From contig JAJZRI010000004.1 in NCBI GenBank assembly GCA_021802765.1, forward strand, positions 1 through 64,000: DNA of 64,000 bases. The letters run 5' to 3'. The notes under the pieces were generated by a model. The model had not been told where the DNA came from. It worked only from the letters and a program-made list of their open reading frames with translations, and searched no databases. Shown here in pieces: positions 47,790-57,332 of the stretch. The position numbers were made by a program, and so were the translations under genes. How positions within the stretch are numbered: the stretch's first letter is position 1; each line of letters begins with the position of its first letter. Source of the stretch: Microcaldota archaeon (GTDB lineage Archaea > Micrarchaeota > Micrarchaeia > Micrarchaeales > CABMGC01).

Positions 47790-48236
47790 TTAGCCGACGA
47801 ACTCTGATTTGATTTCGAGCAGCGAACTTAGCGTCTGCGTCCTATCTATTCCACGTATGAGCAGCGCCTTCTTTGAGAATTCGTAGTACTCCTCAATGTC
47901 CTTTGTTCTCACCTTGACAATCAGCTCCCATCCTCCAGTTATTATATCTACGCTCTCCACCTGCTGGTACTTCGCAAGCATCTTTCCTACCTCCTCCGGA
48001 GTCTTGTATTCCCTCCGGTCAAGGTTTATCAGCACAAAAGTGCAGAATCCCTCCTTGATCTTGCTATGGTCAAAAACAGCCTTGTAGGTCTTCACTACCC
48101 CATCCTCCTCCATCTGCTTTATGTTGTAGTGTATTGTCGTAGCCTTAGATCCGGTCTTCGCTGCAAGGCGACTAAGCCTCGGTGTGCAGTATCCTTTCTT
48201 GAGCAGCTCTATGAGCTCTGGCCTGAGATTCTTCAT
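47790..48236 (-). CDS. Lrp/AsnC family transcriptional regulator
   Basis: MKNLRPELIELLKKGYCTPRLSRLAAKTGSKATTIHYNIKQMEEDGVVKTYKAVF...GGWELIVKVRTKDIEEYYEF; start set at the ATG after the TATA-like box. Confidence 0.88.
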   Translation of the reverse strand: MKNLRPELIELLKKGYCTPRLSRLAAKTGSKATTIHYNIKQMEEDGVVKTYKAVFDHSKIKEGFCTFVLINLDRREYKTPEEVGKMLAKYQQVESVDIITGGWELIVKVRTKDIEEYYEFSKKALLIRGIDRTQTLSSLLEIKSEFVG

Positions 48237-48238
48237 GA

Positions 48239-48255
48239 TTTGAATTATATTCAAA
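48239..48255. promoter_or_regulatory. Inverted repeat TTTGAA-TTATA-TTCAAA between Lrp start and its TATA-like box
   Basis: Perfect 6-bp arms; TATA-like CTATTTAAAT lies just upstream on the minus strand. Confidence 0.5.
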
Positions 48256-48337
48256 AATTTAAATAGTTTTTGCTTTATTTTTGAAAATAAATCAATAACC
48301 ATTTAATAGACCAACAGGTCCTATACTAAGCGGTTTT

Positions 48338-49363
48338 ATGATAATAATGAAGCCCGCAGCCAAAGCCAGCGAGATCCAAGCAGTGATATCACGGATAGGT
48401 TCAGCTGGCCTGAGGGCCGATGTGTCAAAGGGCGAAGGCCAGACTGTCATAGGGATAATCGGCGACGAGAGCAGGGTCGATTTCGACAGGCTGCGCGCAA
48501 TGAGGGGCGTCGAGTCAGCGCGGCACATACAGGCGCCGTACAAGCTCATGACCAAGGAGTATCTTCAGGAAGATAGCATTTCAATAGATGCCAATGGAAT
48601 AAGGGTTGGGGGGAATGAAATGGTTTACATAGCCGGTCCGTGCTCAGTTGAGAGCTATGATCAGCTCGCAAGGATAGCCGCGCAGGTAAAGGATGCAGGA
48701 GCGCAGGTGCTCAGAGGAGGCACCTTCAAGCCGCGCACCTCAGTCCACTCGTTCCAGGGCCTGGGAGAATTGGGTCTCAAACACCTGCAGAAGGTCGGAA
48801 ATGATCTCGGCATGGCCACCATTACGGAGGTAAGGAGCGAGAGCCACGCCGAGCTCGTAGCCTCATACGTGGACATACTCCAGATCGGGATGAGGAACAT
48901 GTACAACCAGGATCTTCTTGAGGCGGTGGCCAGGCAGAACAAGCCTATACTATTCAAGAGGGGCAACTCGGCGCAGATACAGGAATTCCTAAGTTATGGG
49001 CAATATATCATAGCTGCAGGAAACAGGCAGATAATGCTCTGCGAGAGAGGCATACTTCCACTTGGGGGTTCATTCGAGCCGGAGACAAGGAATACGCTGG
49101 ACCTTGCAGCCATACCAGTTCTCAATTCAAAGACCCCCTTTCCAGTAATAGCCGACCCAAGCCATGCAACTGGACGTAAGGATTTGATACTTCCAATGAG
49201 CATGGCAGCAGTCGCAGCAGGTGCAAAAGGGCTGATAATAGAGGTGCATGACAGGCCGGAAGAGGCCCTTAGTGACGGGCCTCAGGCGCTGCTTCCTTCA
49301 CAACTCAAGGAGCTAATAAGGAAATGCGACGAAATACACGAACTTGTTAGAAGAAGCGACTGA
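48338..49363 (+). CDS. aroF: 3-deoxy-7-phosphoheptulonate synthase (DAHP synthase, type I beta with ferredoxin-like N-terminus)
   Basis: YIAGPCSVES, LRGGTFKPRTSVHSFQGLGELGL, LQIGMRNMYNQDLLE, PVIADPSHATGRKDLI. Confidence 0.96.
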   Translation: MIIMKPAAKASEIQAVISRIGSAGLRADVSKGEGQTVIGIIGDESRVDFDRLRAMRGVESARHIQAPYKLMTKEYLQEDSISIDANGIRVGGNEMVYIAGPCSVESYDQLARIAAQVKDAGAQVLRGGTFKPRTSVHSFQGLGELGLKHLQKVGNDLGMATITEVRSESHAELVASYVDILQIGMRNMYNQDLLEAVARQNKPILFKRGNSAQIQEFLSYGQYIIAAGNRQIMLCERGILPLGGSFEPETRNTLDLAAIPVLNSKTPFPVIADPSHATGRKDLILPMSMAAVAAGAKGLIIEVHDRPEEALSDGPQALLPSQLKELIRKCDEIHELVRRSD

Positions 49364-49385
49364 ATAATGAATATAGATAAGCAAA

Positions 49386-49422
49386 AAGATTTTATCTAGC
49401 TAAAAAGCTAGATAAAAATCTT
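49386..49422. terminator. Strong hairpin between convergent aroF and the 58-aa ORF (possible terminator or RNA element)
   Basis: AAGATTTTATCTAGCT-AAAA-AGCTAGATAAAAATCTT, 16-bp stem with one bulged A. Confidence 0.45.
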
Positions 49423-49432
49423 CCTCTCGGCC

Positions 49433-49609
49433 TTACCTTGAACTAGGCAACCCTGCTCTCCTGCCGGTCGATCCGTCACGCTTGGCAGCCTGAAGAGCTT
49501 CTTGCCTTACCCTGATCTCCCACTCTCTTGTGTGGTGCTCGGGTACTTTGCTTTTAGGTGAGGCCGGTTCTTCCCTTTCTGCTTTATTTTCTTTCATTTT
49601 AGGGTTCAT
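49433..49609 (-). CDS. Small basic hypothetical protein, 58 aa (absent from ORF track)
   Basis: MNPKMKENKAEREEPASPKSKVPEHHTREWEIRVRQEALQAAKRDGSTGRRAGLPSSR*; AGGTGA SD-like motif and TATA-like TTAAATAG upstream. Confidence 0.6.
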   Translation of the reverse strand: MNPKMKENKAEREEPASPKSKVPEHHTREWEIRVRQEALQAAKRDGSTGRRAGLPSSR

Positions 49610-49617
49610 TTTTTCAC

Positions 49618-49634
49618 CTATAACTAGGTTATAG
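49618..49634. promoter_or_regulatory. Operator-like palindrome CTATAAC-TAG-GTTATAG upstream of the 58-aa ORF
   Basis: Perfect 7-bp inverted arms between the TATA-like element and the ATG. Confidence 0.5.
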
Positions 49635-49737
49635 CGCGCTACTATTTAAGGATTATGCAAATGATCCATTATAACAATAGTTATTCAATAATTGTAAATA
49701 CCAGACGATTAAAATATCTTAATACGGTTAAAAAATC

Positions 49738-50133
49738 ATGGACAACACCGATCAAATAATACTTAGCAAACTGCGCAGCGACGGAAGGAAGTCCTTCATA
49801 GAGATAGGTAGGGAGGTCGGCCTGACAGAAGGGGCGGTGAGGGCAAGGATCGGCAAGATGGTCAGAAGCGGCGCGATAAAGAGGTTCACGGTCGAGACAA
49901 AGGATGAGGTCAAGGCAATAGTAATGGTGGCTACCTCCAGGTCCGTCTCCACTACTAATGTGGCTGAAGCTATACGCAAGCTCGGCGTCGACCGTGCATA
50001 TGAAATATCTGGCAACTTCGACATAATCTGTTTTGTCGAGTCAAATGCCATGGAGGACGTAAACGAAACGGTAGAGCGTATACGCGCAATAAACGGCGTT
50101 ACCGATACCACAACAAGCCTTGTACTCAAATAA
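49738..50133 (+). CDS. Lrp/AsnC (LysM-like) family transcriptional regulator
   Basis: ILSKLRSDGRKSFIEIGREVGLTEGAVRARIGKMVRSGAIKRFTVE plus RAM-like C-terminus. Confidence 0.92.
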   Translation: MDNTDQIILSKLRSDGRKSFIEIGREVGLTEGAVRARIGKMVRSGAIKRFTVETKDEVKAIVMVATSRSVSTTNVAEAIRKLGVDRAYEISGNFDIICFVESNAMEDVNETVERIRAINGVTDTTTSLVLK

Positions 50134-50149
50134 TTACGATATTCGTAAT
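50133..50149. promoter_or_regulatory. Palindromic site 1 ATTACGA-TAT-TCGTAAT
   Basis: Perfect 17-bp inverted repeat immediately after the Lrp gene. Confidence 0.6.
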
Positions 50150-50202
50150 AAAAGCAAAAAATTATTTGAATGGCGGGTGCGCATATCGTCGTATAAACTA
50201 AT

Positions 50203-50219
50203 TCTACGATATTCGTAAT
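50203..50219. promoter_or_regulatory. Palindromic site 2 TCTACGA-TAT-TCGTAAT
   Basis: Same element with 2 mismatches, centre 70 bp from site 1, just upstream of TATA-like TTTAAATA at about 50232. Confidence 0.6.
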
Positions 50220-50263
50220 TTTATTGAAAAGATTTAAATAGCATAAACCCTCCTAATCATAGT

Positions 50264-51355
50264 GTGAATACAGTGTCCTTAATTGCGAGGAATAGGAGAT
50301 CTGTGCCAAGAGCCGTAATGGACTCTATCTTTAGCCCAGCCTATGACTCAAGCAGTTTTGGATCTGTGGGAACCATATCAATGGCCAGCGCCAATAGGTT
50401 GAAAGGGTTTATAGGGTACGTTGAGGGTGGGGAAGGAACAGAAGGCACCATAACCCCGATATCGACCTCAAGGCATGCAAGGTTTATCGGGGAGGTGGTG
50501 GCCGAGGGAATAACAAGGCTGCAAACAACAGGAAACAGCAGGCTCTCTATAAGGACCATAGTGGAAAACAATACGCTCAACGCCCTTACCGGGGCGGTCG
50601 TGCGCGCAGGTGCTTCTGTAGAAGCCGTTATGCCCGCAAATGGAGATTACAGCATAGTCTACATAGGATACAATACCCCAGAAAGGGAGATCAGCACCCT
50701 AATGAGGAATGGCGATGCTCCAATATCCAGCAGAATCTCCTCATACCGCAACGATAGCGAAGAGCTGGCCAGTGTAGCTATGGATCTGGTAAGGAACATG
50801 AATGATTACAGCATAAGGATAATGGACGGAAATGCAAGAAGCTTTACGGAAAGCGAGCGCCGCGATGTAAATGCCCTTCTGTCAACTTTCGGATACAACG
50901 AAAGCGAATCTATTGCAGCTGTATCAAACGCGCAGAACATAATCGGGCTCGCATACAACGGAGATCAGATCGTCGGCATATCAATAACGGAGAGGAGGAT
51001 GCTTGCATTATCAAACGGGCAGCACATAAACATAGCAGAGCTCACTGACGGCACTGTGGCCGAATCTGCAAATGGAAGGAACCTTTATTCAGGAATACTT
51101 TTCAATGTCTTCAACCACATAGCAAGAAACTATCCTGATCTTGGGCTTGTTTATGCAGAGTCAAATATCGGCAGCCAAGCACTTCTCAAAAGCGCGCTTG
51201 GGTGGCAGAACCGGCAGGTCGGAGGAGTGCTCTATAGCCACACGAGGATAAATAACAGGCCAAAAGATTTTCTTGTGACATACCTTACAAGGGAGCTCAT
51301 GGCAGAATCAGTATCAAGGCTAAATAGATCTGCAGTAGACAGCCTTAGAGAATAA
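50264..51355 (+). CDS. Putative GNAT-fold acyltransferase (C-terminal half), unknown N-terminal half
   Basis: FTESERRDVNALLSTFGY...IVGISITERRM...LYSGILFNVFNHIARNYPDLGLVYAESNIGSQALLKSALGWQNRQVGGVLYSHTRI; GTG start about 25-30 bp from TATA-like box. Confidence 0.55.
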   Translation: MNTVSLIARNRRSVPRAVMDSIFSPAYDSSSFGSVGTISMASANRLKGFIGYVEGGEGTEGTITPISTSRHARFIGEVVAEGITRLQTTGNSRLSIRTIVENNTLNALTGAVVRAGASVEAVMPANGDYSIVYIGYNTPEREISTLMRNGDAPISSRISSYRNDSEELASVAMDLVRNMNDYSIRIMDGNARSFTESERRDVNALLSTFGYNESESIAAVSNAQNIIGLAYNGDQIVGISITERRMLALSNGQHINIAELTDGTVAESANGRNLYSGILFNVFNHIARNYPDLGLVYAESNIGSQALLKSALGWQNRQVGGVLYSHTRINNRPKDFLVTYLTRELMAESVSRLNRSAVDSLRE

Positions 51356-51388
51356 TAAGCTAATACTGCATAATCTAATGGTAATCTC

Positions 51389-52531
51389 ATGGAGGTCGAA
51401 GAGATACTTAAAAAACTAGTCAGCATAAATTCGGTATTCGGCAGCGAGCAGAGCATAGGCGAATATCTAGATGCCTATCTGAAAAGAATGGGATTTCGGA
51501 CGAGGCGCCAGCAGATTGCTCCTGGAAGATTCAACATACTTGCTCAGCGCGGCCAGGGCAGCGAATCTCTCCTATTCTACGGCCATATGGACACTGTAAC
51601 GGCGCACGGCGCCTGGAAGAGAGGGCCATTCGAACTAAGGAAAGAGGGCGACAAACTCTACGGTCTTGGTGCCTGCGACATGAAAGGCGGACTTGCTGCA
51701 ATGCTAAAAGTACTCGAATCCGAGCCTGCCAGCAGGAGAAAGATAAAGGTGCTGCTCTGCCCAGATGAGGAGAACATATCCGAAGGCGCATGGAATGCGA
51801 TAAAAGAGAGGGAATGGTTTAGGGATGTAAACTTCATAGTCTCCTGCGAGCCAGGCGATTCAAAGAGGCATAATGGCGGCGCAAACGTGGTTACTGTGGG
51901 AAGGCGAGGGAGGGTGGTGATATCTGCAGATGTACACGGACTCTCATCCCACGGCGCCAATCCGCAGCGCGGAGTGAATGCCATAGACGAAGCCGCCAAG
52001 ATAATTCTTGCATCTCATCATTTCAAGCTAAGGAATCATGCGCGCCTGGGAAGGGAGAACATATTTGTAAGGAGCATAACTGGAAAATCGGACAGCGCAC
52101 TGGACCTCCCCGACGCAGTGCACCTGGAATTCGACATACAACTAGTCCCACCAAGCACGGTTAATGATGCAAAGTCCAGGATATCTGAAATGGCGGCGCA
52201 ACTGCAGATGCGCGGCAAACTCAATCCAAAGACGCGAGTGAACATAAGGGTAAAGGAGAGGAAGACGCCCTACATAGAGCCCTACATGGATGATCTTTCG
52301 GATAAGAGCATAAGAAAACTGCTGAATCTTATAGAGAAAAATCTAAGGCCTCCAGCGTTAAATTACGGAAGCTCCGTTGCTGATGACAACATACTTGCAA
52401 ACGCCTTCCACAAGCCGATAGTTACCATAGGACCAAAAGCAGGCAATCTGCATGCACCAGAGGAATGGACCTCCCTAAGCAGCTTAAAGGAGCTAGTAAA
52501 AGTATACGGACTTATAATCCGCGAAATTTAA
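51389..52531 (+). CDS. M20 family metallopeptidase/deacylase (ArgE/LysK/DapE-like)
   Basis: LLFYGHMDTVTAHGAWKRGPFEL...LYGLGACDMKGGLAAML; CPDEENISEGA; SSHGANPQRGVNAIDEAAKII. Confidence 0.92.
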   Translation: MEVEEILKKLVSINSVFGSEQSIGEYLDAYLKRMGFRTRRQQIAPGRFNILAQRGQGSESLLFYGHMDTVTAHGAWKRGPFELRKEGDKLYGLGACDMKGGLAAMLKVLESEPASRRKIKVLLCPDEENISEGAWNAIKEREWFRDVNFIVSCEPGDSKRHNGGANVVTVGRRGRVVISADVHGLSSHGANPQRGVNAIDEAAKIILASHHFKLRNHARLGRENIFVRSITGKSDSALDLPDAVHLEFDIQLVPPSTVNDAKSRISEMAAQLQMRGKLNPKTRVNIRVKERKTPYIEPYMDDLSDKSIRKLLNLIEKNLRPPALNYGSSVADDNILANAFHKPIVTIGPKAGNLHAPEEWTSLSSLKELVKVYGLIIREI

Positions 52532-52541
52532 ATTCTCATGA

Positions 52542-53306
52542 TTACTTGAAGTGGGAATCAAAGACCTTCTTGTAGGTGTCAATCGTGCCTATGTCATACC
52601 ATTTGTCGCTATATACGACCCCCTCCACGGACTCTTTTCCTATGAGCCACTGCAGGAAGTAGCCCGGCGCATCGGGATTATTGCCGTCAGACATGTACTC
52701 ATGAAATTTTTTTAGCATGACTGCAGGGAAAAGATACACGCCAGTACTTATCAATGTTGACCTAGGATTCGAGGGCTTTTCATCAAAACCGACAACCCGA
52801 CTGCCGTCCAGATGCACCACTCCAAACCTGCGGGCCTCATCAACAGATTTCACGTCGTGCACCGCTATTGTAGTCTTGCCGCTCTTCCTAAACGCATCAA
52901 CCATCCTGTTAAGATCAAAAGTGTAGAAGTTGTCCCCGGCTATTATCAGGAGATCATCCCTAAATCCCGCCTTTTCGACAGTATAGTCTATGCCCTTTAT
53001 CGCGCCAAACTTCTCTCCGTGATACATGGTCGGCTCAACCACTATCTCTATTGGCATCTTGAATCCGGAAGCAGTCTTGTTTTCCGCCCAGTACTTAAAC
53101 TGGTCGCTGAACTTTTTGTTGGTTGAGAGGACTATTCTATTGACTCCCAAAATCGCAACCCCATCAAGTATGTGGTCAAGGATCGGCCTGCCCTCCACGG
53201 GTAGGAGCGGCTTTGGAACGAAAAGCGTTATTGGTTCAAGGCGCGTGGCAAAACCACCGCACAGTATTAAAGCATCCAAACATTCACCAAGAATACGAAT
53301 AAACAT
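52542..53306 (-). CDS. Sugar-phosphate nucleotidyltransferase
   Basis: LDALILCGGFATRLEPITLFVPKPLLPVEGRPILDHIL; LIIAGDNFYTFD; start moved inward. Confidence 0.92.
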   Translation of the reverse strand: MFIRILGECLDALILCGGFATRLEPITLFVPKPLLPVEGRPILDHILDGVAILGVNRIVLSTNKKFSDQFKYWAENKTASGFKMPIEIVVEPTMYHGEKFGAIKGIDYTVEKAGFRDDLLIIAGDNFYTFDLNRMVDAFRKSGKTTIAVHDVKSVDEARRFGVVHLDGSRVVGFDEKPSNPRSTLISTGVYLFPAVMLKKFHEYMSDGNNPDAPGYFLQWLIGKESVEGVVYSDKWYDIGTIDTYKKVFDSHFK

Positions 53307-53405
53307 AACTCTCAAAACAATTTTAAGCCTATTTGTAGCTTGCCATCCAGGTCGCAAAAATTTACGTAAATAATAAATTCTTAACTTACCATATATCATA
53401 CGGGT

Positions 53406-54485
53406 TTGTTTTTGATAAATGAGGCATTTGAAGGAAAGATAGAATACCTGCAGGTGATGGACGAGCAGGGCAATGTCGATGCCACCCTTATGCCGTCAGA
53501 ACTGACTGACGACAAACTTGTCGAAATGCTCAAACTGATGCTCTTTACAAGAAACGTCGACGCAAAGGCAGTAAGCTTGCAAAGGCAGGGCCGCGCGGCA
53601 ACCTACGCACCAACTCTCGGGGAGGAAGCGGTAAACATAGGCACTGCAGCGGCGATGAGAAAATCTGACATATTCGTACCGGCCTTCAGGCAGCACGGCG
53701 TCTACATAGCGCGCGGCCTGCCGCTGGATCTCTTCTACCTATACTGGATGGGCTTCGAAGAAGGGAATAAGATACCTAAAGAGGTGCGCGGCCTGCCGAT
53801 GTCCGTCCCTGTCGGGACGCAGATGCCACATGCTGCCGGTATGGCATTCGCGCAGAAATACAAAAAAACCGGCGCAGCAGTAATAGCCTATATCGGCGAC
53901 GGAGGTACTTCCGAAGGCGATTTTTATGAGGCCATAAACTTCGCAGGAGAATGGAAAGTTCCGCTGGTTGTGATAATACAGAATAATCAATGGGCAATAT
54001 CCATACCGCGTTCCAAGCAGACCGCGGCGCAAACGCTAGCACAAAAGGCAATTGCTGCAGGCATTCCGGGAATTCAGGTCGACGGTAATGATTCCATAGC
54101 CGTATTCAAGGCAACTTCAGATGCGATAAGGAATTCTCAGGACGGGCCTTCGGTCATAGAGTGCATAACCTATAGGATGGGAATGCACACCACTTCAGAT
54201 GACCCAAACAAGTATCGCGATCCAAAGGATGTAGAAGAATGGGCCACGCGCGATCCGATACTGCGCCTTAGATTATATCTAACCAAAAAAGGGCTATGGA
54301 GCGATCAGATCGAACAGCAGGTCGTTGCAGACCAGATGAAGCAGATAGATGCGGCTGTGGAGAAAGCAGAAGCCTTCAAGCCGGATCCGAAGTCCATGTT
54401 CGAGAACCTCTACAGCTACGTTCCGGAATCTCTTGGCGCAGAACTCAAGGATGCAGAGGAAAACGACTTCTGGCAGGGTGAATGA
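53406..54485 (+). CDS. pdhA: Pyruvate/2-oxoacid dehydrogenase E1 alpha
   Basis: TPP motif IGDGGTSEGDFYEAINFAGEWKVPLVVIIQNNQWAIS; YRMGMHTTSDDPNKYR. Confidence 0.96.
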   Translation: MFLINEAFEGKIEYLQVMDEQGNVDATLMPSELTDDKLVEMLKLMLFTRNVDAKAVSLQRQGRAATYAPTLGEEAVNIGTAAAMRKSDIFVPAFRQHGVYIARGLPLDLFYLYWMGFEEGNKIPKEVRGLPMSVPVGTQMPHAAGMAFAQKYKKTGAAVIAYIGDGGTSEGDFYEAINFAGEWKVPLVVIIQNNQWAISIPRSKQTAAQTLAQKAIAAGIPGIQVDGNDSIAVFKATSDAIRNSQDGPSVIECITYRMGMHTTSDDPNKYRDPKDVEEWATRDPILRLRLYLTKKGLWSDQIEQQVVADQMKQIDAAVEKAEAFKPDPKSMFENLYSYVPESLGAELKDAEENDFWQGE

Positions 54486-55451
54486 ATGTTAGTCAATATG
54501 GTTACAGCTATAAACAATGCAATAGAACTTAGCATGAAAGAGAATAATGACGTAGTACTTCTTGGTGAGGATGTAGGGAAGGATGGCGGGGTGTTCAGGG
54601 TAACTGAGGGTCTCTTTGACAAGTTCGGTCCAGACCGTGTCATAGACACCCCTCTTGCCGAGTCAGGGATAGTCGGAACTTCGATAGGCATGGCGCTAGC
54701 AGGCATGCATCCAATAGCTGAGATACAATTCGCAGGATTCATGTTCCTCTCGTTCAGCCAGATAGTAAACCACGCAGCAAGATACCGCTCAAGAAGCAGA
54801 TCCACATTCAGTGTGCCCATGGTGATAAGAACTCCAGTAAGCGGAGGGGTAAGGACTCTAGAGCACCATTCCGAAAGCCCAGAAGTCCTATATGCCCACA
54901 TAGGCGGTCTTATAGTGGTCGAGCCATCAACGCCATACGATGCAAAGGGACTTCTCATAAAGGCCATGCACACGCCCGATCCAGTGCTATTTCTTGAGCC
55001 TACACGCCTCTATAGGCTATTCAAGCAGGAGATACCTGAGGAGGCCTATGAAGTGCCAATAGGCAAGGCCAGCGTTGTCAGGGAGGGCAATGACCTCACC
55101 ATAGTCACATATGGAACAATGGTGCACATTGTCAAAGACACTGTGGAAAAGAAGAAAGTGGACGCAGAGATAATAGACCTTAGGACCATAAATCCTCTAG
55201 ATGAGAAGGCGATCCTTGACAGTGCGAAGAAGACTGGAAGGGTGATAGTGGTGCATGAGGCTCCAGCAAGCTTCGGGTTAGGCGCAGAGATATCTGCACT
55301 TATAGCCGAGAAGGACATATTCGAGCTCAAGGCTCCAATATTGAGGGTGGCCTCAGATAGCCTTCCATATCCTTTCCCAGGATATGAAAAATTCTACATA
55401 CCAAATGAGAAGAAGGTTGCGGCTGCGATAGACAGGATAATGTCAGTGTGA
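54486..55451 (+). CDS. pdhB: Pyruvate/2-oxoacid dehydrogenase E1 beta
   Basis: VVLLGEDVGKDGGVFRVTEGLFDKFGPDRVIDTPLAESGIVG; HHSESPEVLYAHIGGL. Confidence 0.97.
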   Translation: MLVNMVTAINNAIELSMKENNDVVLLGEDVGKDGGVFRVTEGLFDKFGPDRVIDTPLAESGIVGTSIGMALAGMHPIAEIQFAGFMFLSFSQIVNHAARYRSRSRSTFSVPMVIRTPVSGGVRTLEHHSESPEVLYAHIGGLIVVEPSTPYDAKGLLIKAMHTPDPVLFLEPTRLYRLFKQEIPEEAYEVPIGKASVVREGNDLTIVTYGTMVHIVKDTVEKKKVDAEIIDLRTINPLDEKAILDSAKKTGRVIVVHEAPASFGLGAEISALIAEKDIFELKAPILRVASDSLPYPFPGYEKFYIPNEKKVAAAIDRIMSV

Positions 55452-55455
55452 TTTT

Positions 55456-56694
55456 TTGAAGGATATACGATTCGTCGATGTTGGAGAAGGAATAACAGAA
55501 GGGAAGGTGCAGAAGTGGCTTGTCAAGGATGGCGACCAGGTTAAAGAGGACCAGCCAGTGGTTCAGGTAGAGACTGACAAGGCTGTCGTCAATGCCCCAT
55601 CACCTATAACTGGTAAGATAAAGCTTAATGTCAAGGAAGGTGCGATAGTCCATGTGGGGGACACACTTGCGTACATTGGCGACGAATCGGAAATAGCCAC
55701 TGCAGGAGCGCAGAAAACTACCGAATCAAAACCGACCCCGCAAACAACACCGCAGCAAGCACAACAGCAGGCTCGTCAAGAGCCATCGCAGCGGCAACCC
55801 GAGCACGAGATAATCGCAACGCCTTATGTCAGAAAGCTTGCCAGGGACAGCAATCTGGACCTGTCAACAGTCACCGGAACCGGTCCAGGCGGAAGGATAC
55901 TTGAAAATGATGTCAGGAACGCCATGAACACATCTGTTGCCCCACAAAAGCAGCCGGCAAAATTCTCCGAACTTTTAGAGGAGACCCATGGGGAGGAGGT
56001 GGAGAGAGTTCCGATGTCGCAGACCCGCAAAGCCATAGCCAAGAATGTAGAGCTCTCGCTTTCTATACCAACCTTCACGCACATGGAGAAGATAGATGCA
56101 ACAAAACTCTATGATATTGTCGCAAAGGAAAAGGCCAATGCCGAGAAGATTGGCGTCAAATTGACCTTCCTGCCATTCGTAATAAAGGCCACTGTAGAGG
56201 CCCTGAAGGAGAATCCAATGGCGAACTCAAGCTACGATCGCGAGCGCCAGGAGATAATAGTAAAGAAATATTACAACGTCGGTCTTGCTGCAGAGGCTCC
56301 AGATGGCCTGAAGGTCGTCGTCATAAAGCAAGCCGACAAGAAGAGCATAGTCCAGATAGCAAAAGAGATACAGGACCTGCATGAAAAGATAAACAGCATG
56401 ACCATATCTATAGATGAGATGCGTGATACTACATTCACCATAACAAACGTTGGCAGCCTTGGCGGAGGTTATTTCTCAGTACCGATAATCAACCATCCGG
56501 ACGTCGGAATACTTGGGCTAGGGCGAATGCGCGATGAGCCCATAGTGATAGACGGCCAGATAAAGATAGCAAAGATGCTGCCATTCTCGCTAGTTTTTGA
56601 CCATCGCGTAGTAGACGGCGCAGAGGCTGTAAAGTTCGGCCTTGCTCTTACAAAATACATAGAAGATCCAGACCTGCTCGATATACTTGGATGA
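55456..56694 (+). CDS. pdhC: Dihydrolipoamide acyltransferase E2
   Basis: Lipoyl VQVETDKAVVNAPSPITGKI; E3-binding TPYVRKLARDSNLDLSTVTGTGPGGRILENDV; catalytic FSLVFDHRVVDGAEA. Confidence 0.97.
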   Translation: MKDIRFVDVGEGITEGKVQKWLVKDGDQVKEDQPVVQVETDKAVVNAPSPITGKIKLNVKEGAIVHVGDTLAYIGDESEIATAGAQKTTESKPTPQTTPQQAQQQARQEPSQRQPEHEIIATPYVRKLARDSNLDLSTVTGTGPGGRILENDVRNAMNTSVAPQKQPAKFSELLEETHGEEVERVPMSQTRKAIAKNVELSLSIPTFTHMEKIDATKLYDIVAKEKANAEKIGVKLTFLPFVIKATVEALKENPMANSSYDRERQEIIVKKYYNVGLAAEAPDGLKVVVIKQADKKSIVQIAKEIQDLHEKINSMTISIDEMRDTTFTITNVGSLGGGYFSVPIINHPDVGILGLGRMRDEPIVIDGQIKIAKMLPFSLVFDHRVVDGAEAVKFGLALTKYIEDPDLLDILG

Positions 56695-56700
56695 TCCTGC

Positions 56701-57273
56701 TTGTTTTTCACTGACATCTACTACTGCATATTCGGAATAGCAATGGGTTTATCGCTAGCAGCGCCTCCCGGCCCCGTAAATGCTATGATAGCCACAGAGG
56801 CAACAAGGTCCAAAATTCACGGACTCAGTGTTGGCCTAGGCGCAACAAGCGCAGATTTCACATACCTTATAATAATGTTGATCTTCGGCTCGGTCATACC
56901 TGCCACCGTTATTAACTATCTTTACATGGTAGGCGGCATACTCATGCTGTATCTTGCATATCGGCTAAGCAAGCCCATAAAACTCAGGACAAAGCCGCAC
57001 GGAAATTACCTAATAGGATACGTTCTAGCCATCTCAAGCCCGTTTAATCTTGCATGGTGGCTTACCGCCGGACTATTTATGCTCAAGACCGCCAGCGCGT
57101 ATTCGATACTCGGCCTTTTCCTTGGAATACTGGCCTGGATATTAATATTTTCATCCATGATATCTCGGCTCAACAATGCCTCCTATGCAAAATGGATCCG
57201 GTATGCATCAGCTGTTCTATTTGCTGCGTTTGGCATATTCATGCTATATCACAGTCTGGCAATCGCAGCGTGA
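56701..57273 (+). CDS. LysE/RhtB-like transporter
   Basis: SLAAPPGPVNAMIATEATRSKIHGLSVGLGATSADFTYL; multi-TM. Confidence 0.82.
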   Translation: MFFTDIYYCIFGIAMGLSLAAPPGPVNAMIATEATRSKIHGLSVGLGATSADFTYLIIMLIFGSVIPATVINYLYMVGGILMLYLAYRLSKPIKLRTKPHGNYLIGYVLAISSPFNLAWWLTAGLFMLKTASAYSILGLFLGILAWILIFSSMISRLNNASYAKWIRYASAVLFAAFGIFMLYHSLAIAA

Positions 57274-57332
57274 CCATCTGATAATTATTTATGTTCTTTG
57301 AGCCAAATCAATAATGTTGATATATCATGGTA

